A DNA stretch of 64,000 nucleotides from an uncultured Kocuria sp. (GCF_947500125.1 NZ_CANMRA010000002.1:1-64000), one strand, 5' to 3'. Shown: positions 16,693 through 28,164, counted from the stretch's first letter. Notes: generated by a model not told the origin, from the sequence alone. Numbers and translations are program-made.

Positions 16693-18479
16693 GATGCTCC
16701 TCCGTTCTCGGTGCTCCGGGACCCTCCGGGGTCCCTGCGGTCCTGGTCGGTGAGGCGGGACATCGCCTCGGTGGGGGTGCCGCCGTGGTGGTCCGCGTCC
16801 TCGGCGTCGCGGCGCCCGCCCGGGCCCGCGGCGGTGATCGGCTCGGTCGCGGCGGTGTCGGCGGACACCGCCGGACGGCGGACGGTGTCGGACGCGTCGC
16901 TCCGCGGCGCGGTGGCCCCGTCCTCCCGGTCGGCCTGTGCGCCGTCGGCCTGCGCGCCGTCGGCCTGCGCCGTGTCCTCCCCGGACCCGTCCGTCTCCTT
17001 CCGGGGCCGGCGGTCCCGCCGGCGCTCGAGGCGCTCGGCTCGCTCCTGGTCGTCCCGTCGTGCCGCCTCCCGCAGCGCGGCCTCGTAGGCGGCGACCTCG
17101 GCGAGGTCGGCCTCGGTGGCCGGGCCGGTGACCACGGGCCGGCGGGCCGTGTGGGAGATCGCCAGGATGATCGCCGCGATGATCCAGTTGGACAGCAGCG
17201 AGGAGCCCCCGGCGGACATGAACGGGGTGGTGAGCCCGGTCAGGGGGATGAGCCGGGTGACCCCGCCCACCACCACGAACAGCTGCAGCACGAGGACCGC
17301 GGACAGCCCCGCCGCCAGCAGCTTGCCGAACGCGTCCCGGGTGCCCAGGGCGGCCCGGAAGCCCCGGGTGACGAACAGGAAGAACAGCACGAGCACCGCG
17401 CTCAGGCCGATCAGCCCCAGCTCCTCGCCGAACGCGGTCATGATCATGTCCGAGTTGGCGTAGGAGACGAGGTCCGGACGGCCCTGGCCCAGCCCCTGCC
17501 CGAAGAGCCCGCCCGAGGAGAGCCCGAACAGGCCCTGGACGATCTGCCCGGAGCCGCCCGGGGCACGGTTGTACACCTCGGGGTCGAACGCGTTGAGCCA
17601 GGAGTCCAGGCGCGCCGCGACGTGGCCGAAGGCCTGGCTGGCGAAGAACCCTCCGACGGCCACGAGCAGCAGCCCGATCACGATCCAGCTCAGCCGGCTC
17701 GTGGCGAGGTAGATCATGGCCACGAACAGACCGAAGAACAGGATCGCGGAGCCGAGGTCCCGCTGGAACACCAGCACGCCGATCGCGATGATCCAGGCCG
17801 CGAACATCGGGGCCATGTCCCGGAACCGCGGCAGGCGCACCGGGCCGACCTTCTTGCCGGCCAGGAGGATGAGGTCCCGGTTGGTCGAGAGGTAGCCCGC
17901 GAAGAAGACGGCCAGGGTGATCTTGGCGACCTCGCCGGGCTGGAAGGTGCGCCCGCCCACCGAGATCCAGATCCGGGCGCCGTTGAGCTCCAGGCCGAGA
18001 CCGGGCAGGAGCGGCAGGAGCAGCAGGAGACCGCTGAGCAGCAGGCAGATGTAGGTGATCCGCCGCAGCACCCGGTGGTCCTTGAGGAACCAGAGCACCA
18101 GGCCGGCGGCCGTCATGGCGAAGGCCGTCCACACCACCTGCGAGCTCGCCGCCGTCTGGTCCGTGGTGAGGTCGATCCGGTGGATCATGGCGATCCCCAG
18201 GCCGTTCAGGGCCACCACGATCGGCAGGACGTAGGGGTCCGCGTACTTGGCCCGCAGCCGCAGCACCACGTGCAGGACCAGGGCGCCGATGCCCAGGACC
18301 AGACCGGAGACGAGCAGGTGCGGGTCCCCCGAGCCGAGCTGCTCGGGGTCCACGAGGACGTTCGCGCCCACGCCGATGCCCACGGCGAGCACGAGCAGGA
18401 GCAGCTCGGTGAGCCGCCGCGGCTTCTGGCGGGGCTCCACCTGCTCCTCCCGGGGGAGGGTGCCGGCGGGGGCGCTCAT
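16689..18479 (-). CDS. rodA: SEDS peptidoglycan glycosyltransferase RodA/FtsW
   Basis: This 596-residue polytopic protein of the SEDS family polymerises lipid II into glycan strands. About ten to twelve hydrophobic helices cover residues 30-480. Family motifs include FQPGEVAKI, SDMIMTAFGEELG and the C-terminal GLTTPFMSAGGSSLL. The last ~115 residues form a hydrophilic cytoplasmic tail with the short repeat AQADGAQADGAQAD, unusually long for RodA and a possible target of the adjacent kinases (inference). The ATG at 18479 overlaps the pstP stop. Confidence 0.95.
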   Translation of the reverse strand: MSAPAGTLPREEQVEPRQKPRRLTELLLLVLAVGIGVGANVLVDPEQLGSGDPHLLVSGLVLGIGALVLHVVLRLRAKYADPYVLPIVVALNGLGIAMIHRIDLTTDQTAASSQVVWTAFAMTAAGLVLWFLKDHRVLRRITYICLLLSGLLLLLPLLPGLGLELNGARIWISVGGRTFQPGEVAKITLAVFFAGYLSTNRDLILLAGKKVGPVRLPRFRDMAPMFAAWIIAIGVLVFQRDLGSAILFFGLFVAMIYLATSRLSWIVIGLLLVAVGGFFASQAFGHVAARLDSWLNAFDPEVYNRAPGGSGQIVQGLFGLSSGGLFGQGLGQGRPDLVSYANSDMIMTAFGEELGLIGLSAVLVLFFLFVTRGFRAALGTRDAFGKLLAAGLSAVLVLQLFVVVGGVTRLIPLTGLTTPFMSAGGSSLLSNWIIAAIILAISHTARRPVVTGPATEADLAEVAAYEAALREAARRDDQERAERLERRRDRRPRKETDGSGEDTAQADGAQADGAQADREDGATAPRSDASDTVRRPAVSADTAATEPITAAGPGGRRDAEDADHHGGTPTEAMSRLTDQDRRDPGGSRSTENGGAS

Positions 18480-19978
18480 CCGGCACCACCGTCGGAGGCG
18501 GTGGGCGAGGCGGCCGGGGAGGCGGTGGGCGAGGCGGTGGCCCGCTGGACGGTCCCGGTCGGGCGCGGCTCGGGGCCGGTGGTCTCCTCGGGCACGGACT
18601 CGCGCAGCTCGCGCACGATCCGCTCCGCCTCCTCGAGGCTGCCCGCCGGGATGGCGTTGCGCACCCGCGCCTGGGCGAAGCCGGGGAGGTCCTCGACCCG
18701 CAGGTCCGTGGCGCGCTCGAGGTCGCTGAGGCTCACGGGCCCGAGCGACTGGGAGACGCCGTTGTAGATCGCCACGTTGCCCTGCTGCTCGCCGACGTAG
18801 TACTGGGAGCTGATCCAGCCGCTGGTGAGCCATCCCCCGGCCACCAGCATCAGTCCGGCCGTCGCCAGTGCGAGCACGGCGATGGCGCGCCGGTGGCGGC
18901 GCCGGCGCGGGGACGGGCCGGTGGCGTCCGCCCGGTGCAGCGCCGACTCGACGTCCTGCGGATCGGCCAGCGTGTCGGGCGCGGAGGTCTGGAGGAGGGT
19001 CGCGCGGCGCTCGAGGACGCTGTCGCTCACCGTGGGGATGCGCCCGGTCTGGGTGGCGTTGGCGGCGGCGCCCACCAGCAGGTGGGGGCGCGCGGCGAGA
19101 TCGCGGCGCAGCGCGGCGGCCGAGGACTCGGACGGGCTCCGGTCGGCGCTCGGTGCGCCGGCGTCCGCGGTGATCTCGTCCGAGGTGCGGGCGAACTCCG
19201 GGTCCGGGACCGCGCCGCGCGCCTCGCCGGCCTGCGGCACAGGGGCGGTGTCGTCGGTCGCGAAGACCTGGACGACCACCACGGTCACGTTGTCGGGAGC
19301 CCCGCGGTCCAGCGTCAGCTCCACGAGCGTGTCCACGATCTGGTTGAGGTCGTCGGTGGAGCCCAGCACGGACTGGATGGTCTCCGGGCGGACCACGGCG
19401 TTGAGCCCGTCCGAGCACAGCAGCCAGCGCTCGCCGCTCTCGGGGCGCAGGGTCTCCACGTCGATCTCCGGGGAGGCGTCGACGTCGCCGAGCACGCGCA
19501 TCAGGACGTTCTTGTGCGGGTGGGACTCCGCCTCGTCGGGGCGCAGCCGGCCCTCGTCGATGAGCCGTTGGACGAAGGTGTGGTCCTTGGTGACCTGGCG
19601 GAACTCGTCGCCCCGGAGCCGGTACGCGCGGGAGTCGCCGATGTGGGCCACGACGAGGTCGTCCTGGTCGGCCAGCAGGGCGGTGACGGTGGTGCCCATG
19701 CCGCCCAGGCGGGCGTTGCCCAGGACCAGCTTGGCGAGGTTCTGGTTGGCGTTCTGGATCTCGTCCGTGAGCACGGTGGCGCCGTCGCCGTGGTGGTCGG
19801 GCCGGTCGAGGCCCGTGAGGTCCATGACCGCGGAGGCCGAGGCGACGTCCCCGCCCACGTGCCCGCCCATGCCGTCGGCGACCACGGCGAGGTGCCGGCC
19901 CGCGTAGGCGGAGTCGTCGTTCTTCGAGCGGACCCGGCCCACGTCCGAGCGCGCGGCGTAGCGGAAGGCGATCGCCAT
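18476..19978 (-). CDS. pstP: PP2C-type Ser/Thr protein phosphatase PstP
   Basis: This 500-residue membrane phosphatase reverses PknA/PknB phosphorylation. The catalytic PP2C domain (about 5-235) shows the metal-binding motifs SKNDDS, VADGMGGH, GDSRAYR, CSDGLN and GAPDNVTV. A ~120-residue linker follows, then a membrane helix near 355-375 (AVLALATAGLMLVAGGWL). The extracellular tail ends in Ala/Ser/Pro/Thr repeats. The gene sits between FhaB (3-base gap) and RodA (ATGA overlap), the canonical order. Confidence 0.95.
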   Translation of the reverse strand: MAIAFRYAARSDVGRVRSKNDDSAYAGRHLAVVADGMGGHVGGDVASASAVMDLTGLDRPDHHGDGATVLTDEIQNANQNLAKLVLGNARLGGMGTTVTALLADQDDLVVAHIGDSRAYRLRGDEFRQVTKDHTFVQRLIDEGRLRPDEAESHPHKNVLMRVLGDVDASPEIDVETLRPESGERWLLCSDGLNAVVRPETIQSVLGSTDDLNQIVDTLVELTLDRGAPDNVTVVVVQVFATDDTAPVPQAGEARGAVPDPEFARTSDEITADAGAPSADRSPSESSAAALRRDLAARPHLLVGAAANATQTGRIPTVSDSVLERRATLLQTSAPDTLADPQDVESALHRADATGPSPRRRRHRRAIAVLALATAGLMLVAGGWLTSGWISSQYYVGEQQGNVAIYNGVSQSLGPVSLSDLERATDLRVEDLPGFAQARVRNAIPAGSLEEAERIVRELRESVPEETTGPEPRPTGTVQRATASPTASPAASPTASDGGAG

Positions 19979-19981
19979 GCG

Positions 19982-20479
19982 TCAGGACCTCAGTTCCAGG
20001 ACGGTCTTGCCCACCCGGAACGGGGTCCCGGGGTCGAGCGGCACGGCCCGGGAGAGGCGCTGCTGGCCGACGAAGGTGCCGTTGGTGGAGCCGAGGTCCT
20101 CGAGGAACCAGCGGGAGCCCTGCGGGAACAGCCGGGCGTGGCGCCCCGACGCGTAGTCGTCGCCGAGCGGCACGGTGGCCTCGGGGGAGCGGCCCAGCAG
20201 CACGGGGGCGTTGCCCAGGGGGTAGCTGCGGCCGCGGAGGGGCCCGTCGAGGACGAACAGGGTCCGGGGCCGGGAGCGCTGCCCCGTGGTGGGACCCGCG
20301 GCGGGCGGCACCGGTTCCTCGGCGGCGCCCCGGCGGTCGCCGCGGGACCTCGTGAGCACCGCCGGGAGCTTCCCCCCGACCGCCAGGTCACGTCCCTGGC
20401 TGGCGACGATGCTGAAGATGAAGATCCAGAGGAGGGCCAGGAACCCGAAGCGGAGGAGGGTGACGGTGAGTTCGGACAT
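19982..20479 (-). CDS. fhaB: FHA domain protein FhaB (FipA-like)
   Basis: This 165-residue protein has an N-terminal membrane segment (LTVTLLRFGFLALLWIFIFS), a short linker and a C-terminal FHA domain at about 85-160. The phosphothreonine-binding residues are visible in LGRSPEA, SGRHARL and GSTNGTFV. It would bind phosphorylated kinase or division targets at the membrane. It starts one base before the fhaA stop region and is fully coupled to its neighbours. Confidence 0.94.
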   Translation of the reverse strand: MSELTVTLLRFGFLALLWIFIFSIVASQGRDLAVGGKLPAVLTRSRGDRRGAAEEPVPPAAGPTTGQRSRPRTLFVLDGPLRGRSYPLGNAPVLLGRSPEATVPLGDDYASGRHARLFPQGSRWFLEDLGSTNGTFVGQQRLSRAVPLDPGTPFRVGKTVLELRS

Positions 20480-21250
20480 TCAGCGGTTCCCCTTCGGGGT
20501 CAGCAGGCGGAACGTGATCCTGGTCCGACCCATGGTGATCACGGAGCCGTTGACCAGCTCGGAGCGGCCGATCACCCGCTCCCCGTCCACGTAGGAACCG
20601 TTGGTCGAGCCGAGGTCCACGGCCACGAAGTGCTCGCCCTGCCGGCGGATCTCGAGGTGCTTGCGGGACACCCCGGTGTCCTCCACGGTGATGTCCGCCT
20701 CCGCGGAACGGCCCAGCACGATCGAGTCCGCGTTGATGGAGAACCGCGCGCCCTCGACGTCGAGCACCGGGATCCAGTGCTGCGCGGGCACGGACCGCGT
20801 CGGCTCGTCCTCCTCCTGGCGGTGGCCGCGGGCGATCCGCTGCCCGCTCGGCGTGGAGGGGGTGTTGGGCGACTCCGCGGTGCGATGGGCCGAGGAGTGG
20901 ACGCGGAACTCGCCCGCCTCCACCTCCGGGTTGCGGGTGAAGGACACCTTCACCGCCCCCTGGAGGGTGTAGGCCTGGCTGCGGGCGTGCTTGATGACGA
21001 CGTCGCACAGCTCCTCCGCGAGCGGCGTGCCCCAGTCCTGGGCGCGGGGGAAGTCCTCGTCGGAGAACTCCACCACGAAGACGTTGGGGGCCATGGTGCG
21101 GCCGGCGGAGATCGTGAACGCCTCGTGGTCGAGCTCCCGGCGCAGGGCGCTGGCGATCTCGACCGCCTCCACCCGCTTCCGGGAGCCCGTGGAGAAGGCG
21201 GCGCGGACGGCCTTCTCGATGTTCTTCTCGAGGCTCTCGAGGAATCCCAT
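20480..21250 (-). CDS. fhaA: FhaA, DUF3662 and FHA domain protein
   Basis: This 256-residue protein has an N-terminal DUF3662 domain (MGFLESLEKNIEKAV... to about 125), a variable linker, and a C-terminal FHA domain at about 170-250 (LGRSAEADI, SRKHLEI, GSTNGSYVDGERV). In mycobacteria FhaA binds the phosphorylated MviN pseudokinase region and slows wall synthesis. It is the first gene of the seven-gene minus-strand operon. AAGGAGG precedes the ATG at 21250. Confidence 0.95.
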   Translation of the reverse strand: MGFLESLEKNIEKAVRAAFSTGSRKRVEAVEIASALRRELDHEAFTISAGRTMAPNVFVVEFSDEDFPRAQDWGTPLAEELCDVVIKHARSQAYTLQGAVKVSFTRNPEVEAGEFRVHSSAHRTAESPNTPSTPSGQRIARGHRQEEDEPTRSVPAQHWIPVLDVEGARFSINADSIVLGRSAEADITVEDTGVSRKHLEIRRQGEHFVAVDLGSTNGSYVDGERVIGRSELVNGSVITMGRTRITFRLLTPKGNR

Positions 21251-21313
21251 GCCGCCTCCTTCCTGGCGTCGATCGCGGTGCGCATGCCCCCGGTCCCGGG
21301 TCAGGCGTTCTCC

Positions 21314-21319
21314 AGGATA
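21314..21319 (-). promoter_or_regulatory. candidate -10 of the fhaA-pknB operon
   Basis: On the minus strand TATCCT (within TACTATCCT) lies about 64 bases before the fhaA ATG, in the divergent gap to the PepSY lipoprotein gene. No convincing -35 box is seen at the usual distance, so the assignment is tentative. Confidence 0.35.
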
Positions 21320-21421
21320 GTAGACGCGACGCCTGTGAGCCCCGTGGGGGTGCGCGCCGGGCGGGTCCGCGCCCCGGTCACGTCCTTGCCAGGGGGTCCG
21401 CCGGGGAGCAGAATCCAGAAC

Positions 21422-22108
21422 ATGTTGCACATCCACAGAAGGCCCTTGTCCCTGGCCGCGCTCGCTGTCTCCGCCCTGCTCCTCGCGGGCTGCGGCGACG
21501 GGGGCGACGGCGGCGCGGGGGAGGACGGCGCCACCGCCCCGGCGGACACCAGCGCCCCGGCGCAGGACACCGCCACCCCCGACGACAGCGCGAGCCCGGG
21601 GGAGGACGCCACCGGTGACGGCACCGCCGCCCCGTCCGGCAGCGCCTCGCCCTCGGGCAGTCCCGGTGCGGACTCCACCGCCGGGGCCGGCGGCGAGGCG
21701 GCCGTCGTGTCCTCCGCGGTCGCCGCGGCGCAGGACGCGGTGGGCGACGACGCCCGGGCGTTCGAGATCGCCCGGGAGGACAGCCCGGCCAGCTGGCAGA
21801 TCGCGGTCGCCTCCGGCGACCGCGAGCACGAGCTGTACGTCTCGCAGGACGGCGAGGACGTGATCAGCCAGGAGGAGGAGGGCGGCCTCGACAGCGACGA
21901 CCGCGAGAAGCTCGCCCGGGTCCAGGTGTCCCTCGAGGACGGGCTGAGCACGGCCCTGGAGACGGTCAACGGCACCCTCGACGAGGCGCAGCTGGAGACG
22001 GAGGACGGCTCGACCGTGTGGGAGGTCGAGATCGACGAGCCGGACGGGAACTCGGTGGACGTGTTCGTCGACGTCGAGAACGGCTCCGTGCTGAAGATCG
22101 ACCGCTGA
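21422..22108 (+). CDS. PepSY domain lipoprotein
   Basis: This 228-residue protein has a type II signal peptide with lipobox LLAGC (Cys about residue 23). A ~70-residue Ala/Asp/Ser/Pro/Gly linker follows, then a PepSY-like region in two parts ending in [20 protein letters not shown] and GSVLKIDR, the usual C-terminal end of PepSY repeats. PepSY proteins are thought to inhibit or regulate secreted peptidases; the partner here is unknown. The next gene starts 4 bases downstream, so the pair is probably one unit. Confidence 0.85.
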   Translation: MLHIHRRPLSLAALAVSALLLAGCGDGGDGGAGEDGATAPADTSAPAQDTATPDDSASPGEDATGDGTAAPSGSASPSGSPGADSTAGAGGEAAVVSSAVAAAQDAVGDDARAFEIAREDSPASWQIAVASGDREHELYVSQDGEDVISQEEEGGLDSDDREKLARVQVSLEDGLSTALETVNGTLDEAQLETEDGSTVWEVEIDEPDGNSVDVFVDVENGSVLKIDR

Positions 22109-22112
22109 GCCG

Positions 22113-23690
22113 GTGGCCGCTGACCCGGTGGCCACGGACCCCGGCCGGACGGAGCGCCGCCGGCTGCTGCTGACCTTCCTGGGCCTGCTGATGGCGGTGC
22201 TGCTGGCCGCCCTCGACCAGACGATCGTGGCCACGGCGCTGCCCTCGATCGTCGGGGACCTCAACGGGCTCGACCGGATCTCCTGGGTGGTCACGGCCTA
22301 CGTGCTCGCCGCCACGGTGGGCCTGCCGGTCTACGGGAAGCTGGGCGACCTCTACGGGCGCAAGCGGATCTTCCTGGTGGCCGTCGTCGTGTTCCTGATC
22401 GGCTCGGTGCTCTCGGGGGCCGCCCAGGACATGACCCAGCTCATCGTCTTCCGCGCCCTCCAGGGCCTGGGCGGCGGCGGCCTGCTCATCGGGGCGCAGG
22501 CGATCATCGCCGACCTCGTCTCCCCGCGCGAGCGCGGCAGGTACATGGGCGTGATCGGGGCGGCCTTCGGTCTCGCCTCCGTGAGCGGACCGCTGATCGG
22601 CGGGTTCCTCACGGACCTGGTGAGCTGGCGGTGGGTGTTCTACATCAACCTGCCCCTGGGGCTGGTGACGCTCCTGTTCATCCCCCGCTTCCTGCACCTG
22701 CCGCACGTCCCCCGGGGGCGGGTGCGGCTCGACGTGCTCGGCACGGCGCTGCTGGCGCTGGGCAGCGTGGCCTTCGTGCTCCTCACCACGTGGGCCGGCA
22801 CGGCGTACGCGTGGTCGAGCCCGCGGATCCTCGGCCTCGCCGCGGCGGCCCTGGTGCTCGGCGTCCTGTTCGTGCTGGTCGAGCGCCGAGCCGCCGAGCC
22901 GATCATCCCCCTGCACCTGTTCCGCGTGCGCAACTTCGTGGTGCCCACCGCGGCGGCCGTCGGCATGGGCGTGATCATGTTCGCGACCATCACGTACCTG
23001 CCCACCTACCTGCAGATGGTCGACGGCGTGTCGGCCACCGGGGCGGGCCTGATGATGATCCCCGTGACGGTCGGGATGCTCGCCGGCACGATCGGCACCG
23101 GCCGCCGCATCGCGCGGACGGGGCGCTACAAGCACTGGCCCGTGCTGGGCTCCGTCGTGATGGCCGCCGGGCTCGTCCTGCTCTCGCTGATCGACGAGAC
23201 CACCCCTTACGCCCTGACGGCCGCGGGAATGGTCGTGACCGGCTTCGGCATCGGCTGCCTCATGCAGAACCTCGTCCTGATCGTGCAGAACGCGGTGCCG
23301 CCCGCGGAGGTGGGGGCCGCGACGGCGTCGTCGAACTTCTTCCGCCAGATCGGCGCGTCCTTCGGGATCGCCGTGTTCGGCTCGATCTTCGTCGCCCGGC
23401 TCGACGACGCGCTCGCGGGCCGTGACCTGCCCTCCCTGGACGTCAACGCCCTGAGTCCCCAGGTGCTCGCGGCCCTGCCCGCCCCGGTGCAGGAGGCGGT
23501 CGCGCAGGCCTTCGCCCAGTCGCTGCCCCCGATCTTCCTGTGGGGCCTGCCCGTCGCGGCGGGCTGCCTCGTGCTGTCCCTGTTCATCGAGGAGATCCCG
23601 CTGGGCACGACCGTCGGCGCCCCGCGGGAGGAGACCCCGGGGCCGCCCCCGGAGCACGCCGGGACCGATCGGAGCGGCGCGGGTCGCTAG
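22113..23690 (+). CDS. MFS multidrug exporter, DHA2 (EmrB/QacA) family
   Basis: This 525-residue polytopic protein has 14 predicted helices. DHA2 signatures include [18 protein letters not shown] in helix 1, [16 protein letters not shown] in loop 2-3 and the motif-C-like [18 protein letters not shown]. It would export drugs or toxic metabolites with protons. GTG at 22113 and a second in-frame GTG five codons later are both possible starts. Transcription probably comes from the lipoprotein gene upstream. No TetR- or MarR-type repressor lies next to it, which is unusual for this family. Confidence 0.92.
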   Translation: MAADPVATDPGRTERRRLLLTFLGLLMAVLLAALDQTIVATALPSIVGDLNGLDRISWVVTAYVLAATVGLPVYGKLGDLYGRKRIFLVAVVVFLIGSVLSGAAQDMTQLIVFRALQGLGGGGLLIGAQAIIADLVSPRERGRYMGVIGAAFGLASVSGPLIGGFLTDLVSWRWVFYINLPLGLVTLLFIPRFLHLPHVPRGRVRLDVLGTALLALGSVAFVLLTTWAGTAYAWSSPRILGLAAAALVLGVLFVLVERRAAEPIIPLHLFRVRNFVVPTAAAVGMGVIMFATITYLPTYLQMVDGVSATGAGLMMIPVTVGMLAGTIGTGRRIARTGRYKHWPVLGSVVMAAGLVLLSLIDETTPYALTAAGMVVTGFGIGCLMQNLVLIVQNAVPPAEVGAATASSNFFRQIGASFGIAVFGSIFVARLDDALAGRDLPSLDVNALSPQVLAALPAPVQEAVAQAFAQSLPPIFLWGLPVAAGCLVLSLFIEEIPLGTTVGAPREETPGPPPEHAGTDRSGAGR

Positions 23691-23731
23691 GCTGGTCCCG
23701 GAACCGCCACCGGATGCCTCAGGAGCAGCTC

Positions 23732-24211
23732 ATGACCGATCCGCGCCCGTTCACCACCGCCGACCTCTACGACGAGCGCGGGGAGCAGCTGATGTCCTGC
23801 CCGCGCCAGTTCCTGGACCTGGGCGGGACGGCCGCGTTCACCGGGCCGGTGCGCACGGTCCGCTGCTTCCAGGACAACGGCCTCGTGAAGGCCGTGCTCA
23901 ACTCCCCGGGCGAGGGTGCGGTCCTCGTGGTGGACGGCCACGGCTCCATGGGCACCGCGCTCATGGGGGACATGATCGCGGAGTCCGCGGTGCGCAACGG
24001 GTGGGCCGGGGTGATCGTCAACGGCCCCGTCCGGGACCGGGTCGCCCTGGCCGGGCTGCCCCTCGGGGTCAAGGCCCTGGGCTCCAACCCGCGCAAGTCC
24101 GCCAAGGACGGCGTCGGCGAGCAGGACGTGCCGGTCGTCATCGAGGGCGTCACCTTCCGCCCGGGCCGGACGGTGTGGGCCGACGAGGACGGGATCCTCG
24201 TCGAGGGCTGA
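23732..24211 (+). CDS. rraA: RraA family protein (RNase E activity regulator A-like)
   Basis: This 159-residue protein matches RraA in length and sequence: TADLYDERGEQL at the start, the VVDGHGSMGTALMGDMIAE region, GVIVNGPVRD with the conserved Arg-Asp, and GVKALGSNPRKSAKDGVGEQ. RraA inhibits RNase E; some relatives are 4-hydroxy-4-methyl-2-oxoglutarate aldolases with a similar Arg-Asp pair. The ATG at 23732 is preferred because AGGAG lies 6 bases before it; ATG 23714 would add six residues. A TAGGCT box overlaps the upstream stop codon. Confidence 0.88.
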   Translation: MTDPRPFTTADLYDERGEQLMSCPRQFLDLGGTAAFTGPVRTVRCFQDNGLVKAVLNSPGEGAVLVVDGHGSMGTALMGDMIAESAVRNGWAGVIVNGPVRDRVALAGLPLGVKALGSNPRKSAKDGVGEQDVPVVIEGVTFRPGRTVWADEDGILVEG

Positions 24212-24257
24212 GCGCCGTCCGCCCGGCCGGGGACCGGCCCGCCGGCACCGCCCCGCC

Positions 24258-24319
24258 AGGAACCGTCCGGCACAGGAACCGTCCGGCCGGGAACCGCCCG
24301 GCCGGGACCGTTCAGGCCG
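24258..24319 (+). repeat. degenerate 15-16-bp tandem repeat
   Basis: About four copies of (A)GGAACCGTCCGGC(C/A)(C/G) run from 24258 to 24319. The first two are near identical and the last two have drifted. The array overlaps the last codons of the convergent amidohydrolase gene (stop at 24312). Confidence 0.75.
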
Positions 24320-25940
24320 CGCCGTGCGTGAGCCGGCCGCCGCGGTAGGTCGCGCGGACACCGATGTGCTCCACCGACCCGCCCCGCCGGTGCACCTCGA
24401 GGGGGTTCTCCTCCAGCACCACCAGGTCCGCGAGCTTGCCGGGGGCGAGCGAGCCGATCCGGTCGAACATCCCCAGGGCCTTCGCGGCCTCGGACGTGTA
24501 GGCGGCGAGGGCCTCCAGCACGTCGAGCCGCTCGCCGGCGGGACCGAACCGCCGCCCGTCCCCGTCGAGGCGGTCGGTCCAGGCCTGGACCGAGCGCAGC
24601 ACGTCGCCGTCGGCGACCGGGCGGTCGGAGCTGCCCGCGATCCGCACCCCGGCGTCCAGGAAGCTGCGCCCCCGGTAGGTCCAGTCCGTGCGCTCGGCCC
24701 CCAGGAGCCGGCGGAACTGGGCCGCCATGGGCCGGAGGAAGCCGATCTGCGGGGTCACGACGATCCCCGCGGACGCGAGCCGCGGCAGCTGGTCGGGGCG
24801 GGTGATGCTCGCGTGCTCGATCCGGTTGGGCACCCGGCGGCGTCCGTGCTCGTCCTGGCACCGGGTGAGCACGTCGATCGCGAAGTCGATCGCCCGGTCC
24901 CCGATCGCGTGGGCGGCCACCGACCAGCCCGCCCGGTAGGCGGCGTGGATCGCCTCGGCCATCTGCTCCGGGTTCTCCTGGAAGTATCCGGTGGAGTGGC
25001 CGCCGCAGAAGGCCTCGGTCACCGCGGCGGTCTCCCCGAGCAGCGAGCCGTCCACGAACACCTTGACCGGTCCGAGCTGCAGCTCGTCGTCGCCGAAGCC
25101 GGTCCGCAGCCCGAGGTCGAGCCCGCGCTCGGAGCCGTCCCCGAGCCCGTCGATCCCGTGCAGGACGTCCAGCACGGGCATCACCTGGGCCCGCGCGTGC
25201 AGGGCGCCGGCGTCCCTGGCCTGCTGGTAGGCCTGCAGCTCGGAGGGGTTGTGCCCGATCCACCCGGCGCCGACCCCGGCCTCCGCGAACGTGGTGATTC
25301 CCTCGGCGGCGTAGCGGGCGGTGGCACGGTCGAGCGCCGCCACGATCTTGGCCACGGGGTAGGGGCGGAACAGCTCCTGCACCACCGCCTGGGCGGTCTC
25401 CTCGATCAGGCCCGTGGCGCGGCCGGTGTCGTCGCGCACCACCCGCCCGCCCACCGGGTCCGGGGTGCCCGGGGTGAGGATCCCCGCCCGGCGCAGCGCC
25501 TCGGAGTTCACGATCGCCGCGTGGCCGGACGCGAGCCGGGCGAACAGCGGCGTGCGGCCGGTGATGCGGTCGAGGACGTCGATGTCGGGCAGCGACCCGC
25601 CCACGGTGGCGGGGTAGAAGCCGGTGGCCATGAGCCACTCCTCGTCCGGCGGCTTCGCGGCCATGCCGCGCTCCAGGGCCGCGTAGAGCGCGTCCAGGGA
25701 CGTGCAGCCGGCGAGGTCCACCTCCGCCAGGCCGAGCCCGAACCACGTGGTGTGGCAGTGGGCGTCCACGAACCCGGGGAGCACGGTGGCCCCGCCGAGG
25801 TCCACGGTCTCGGCCGCCGGCACGTCCGGGTCGTCGAGGACCACGATCCGCCCGCCGTGCACGCCGAGACTCGACGCCCTCGGGCGGTCCGGCTCCATGG
25901 TCAGGACCGTGGCGTTGACGAGCTGGAGGTCGAGCTGCAT
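24312..25940 (-). CDS. amidohydrolase family 3 protein (YtcJ-like)
   Basis: This 542-residue metal-dependent hydrolase has the amidohydrolase-3 layout. An N-terminal beta-sandwich leads to PGFVDAHCHTTW (HxH metal ligands), then a central VKVFVDGSL, later SVAAHAIGD and NRIEHAS histidines, and the catalytic Asp in AGSSDRPV. The C-terminal LAPGKLADLVVLEENPL closes the sandwich. The substrate is not predictable; relatives act on cyclic amides or N-substituted formamides. GAAAGGATC precedes the ATG. It is transcribed alone, after a stem-loop element upstream. Confidence 0.9.
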   Translation of the reverse strand: MQLDLQLVNATVLTMEPDRPRASSLGVHGGRIVVLDDPDVPAAETVDLGGATVLPGFVDAHCHTTWFGLGLAEVDLAGCTSLDALYAALERGMAAKPPDEEWLMATGFYPATVGGSLPDIDVLDRITGRTPLFARLASGHAAIVNSEALRRAGILTPGTPDPVGGRVVRDDTGRATGLIEETAQAVVQELFRPYPVAKIVAALDRATARYAAEGITTFAEAGVGAGWIGHNPSELQAYQQARDAGALHARAQVMPVLDVLHGIDGLGDGSERGLDLGLRTGFGDDELQLGPVKVFVDGSLLGETAAVTEAFCGGHSTGYFQENPEQMAEAIHAAYRAGWSVAAHAIGDRAIDFAIDVLTRCQDEHGRRRVPNRIEHASITRPDQLPRLASAGIVVTPQIGFLRPMAAQFRRLLGAERTDWTYRGRSFLDAGVRIAGSSDRPVADGDVLRSVQAWTDRLDGDGRRFGPAGERLDVLEALAAYTSEAAKALGMFDRIGSLAPGKLADLVVLEENPLEVHRRGGSVEHIGVRATYRGGRLTHGAA

Positions 25941-26016
25941 GGGGATCCTTTCTCCGGGGCTGCCCCCATCGTGGCACCCGGCGCCCGGACCCGCACGGAC
26001 GCGCCCGGCTCAGCGC

Positions 26017-26084
26017 CGAACTCACCGGTCCCGCCCGAGCCGCCGCGAGAAGTGCACCCGTCTCGGGCAGGTCCGGTGAGTTCG
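26017..26084. repeat. 68-bp stem-loop element, imperfect copy
   Basis: Arms 26017-26039 and 26062-26084 (23 bases each, 2 mismatches) flank a 22-base loop. The layout is identical to the element at 60244-60311, and the CGAA/TTCG outer ends and CCCGAG/CTCGGG inner ends are shared. It lies between two minus-strand genes and would be the 3' hairpin of the 2,4-dienoyl-CoA reductase mRNA. Confidence 0.85.
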
Positions 26085-26112
26085 CGGATCTGCCGGTCGT
26101 GGGCCCTCACAG

Positions 26113-28164
<2,052 letters not shown>

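Noticed and set aside
18480-18545. GC-rich tandem repeat near the pstP end as an independent repeat element
   Set aside because: It is coding sequence for the Ala/Ser/Pro/Thr tail of PstP, not a separate element.
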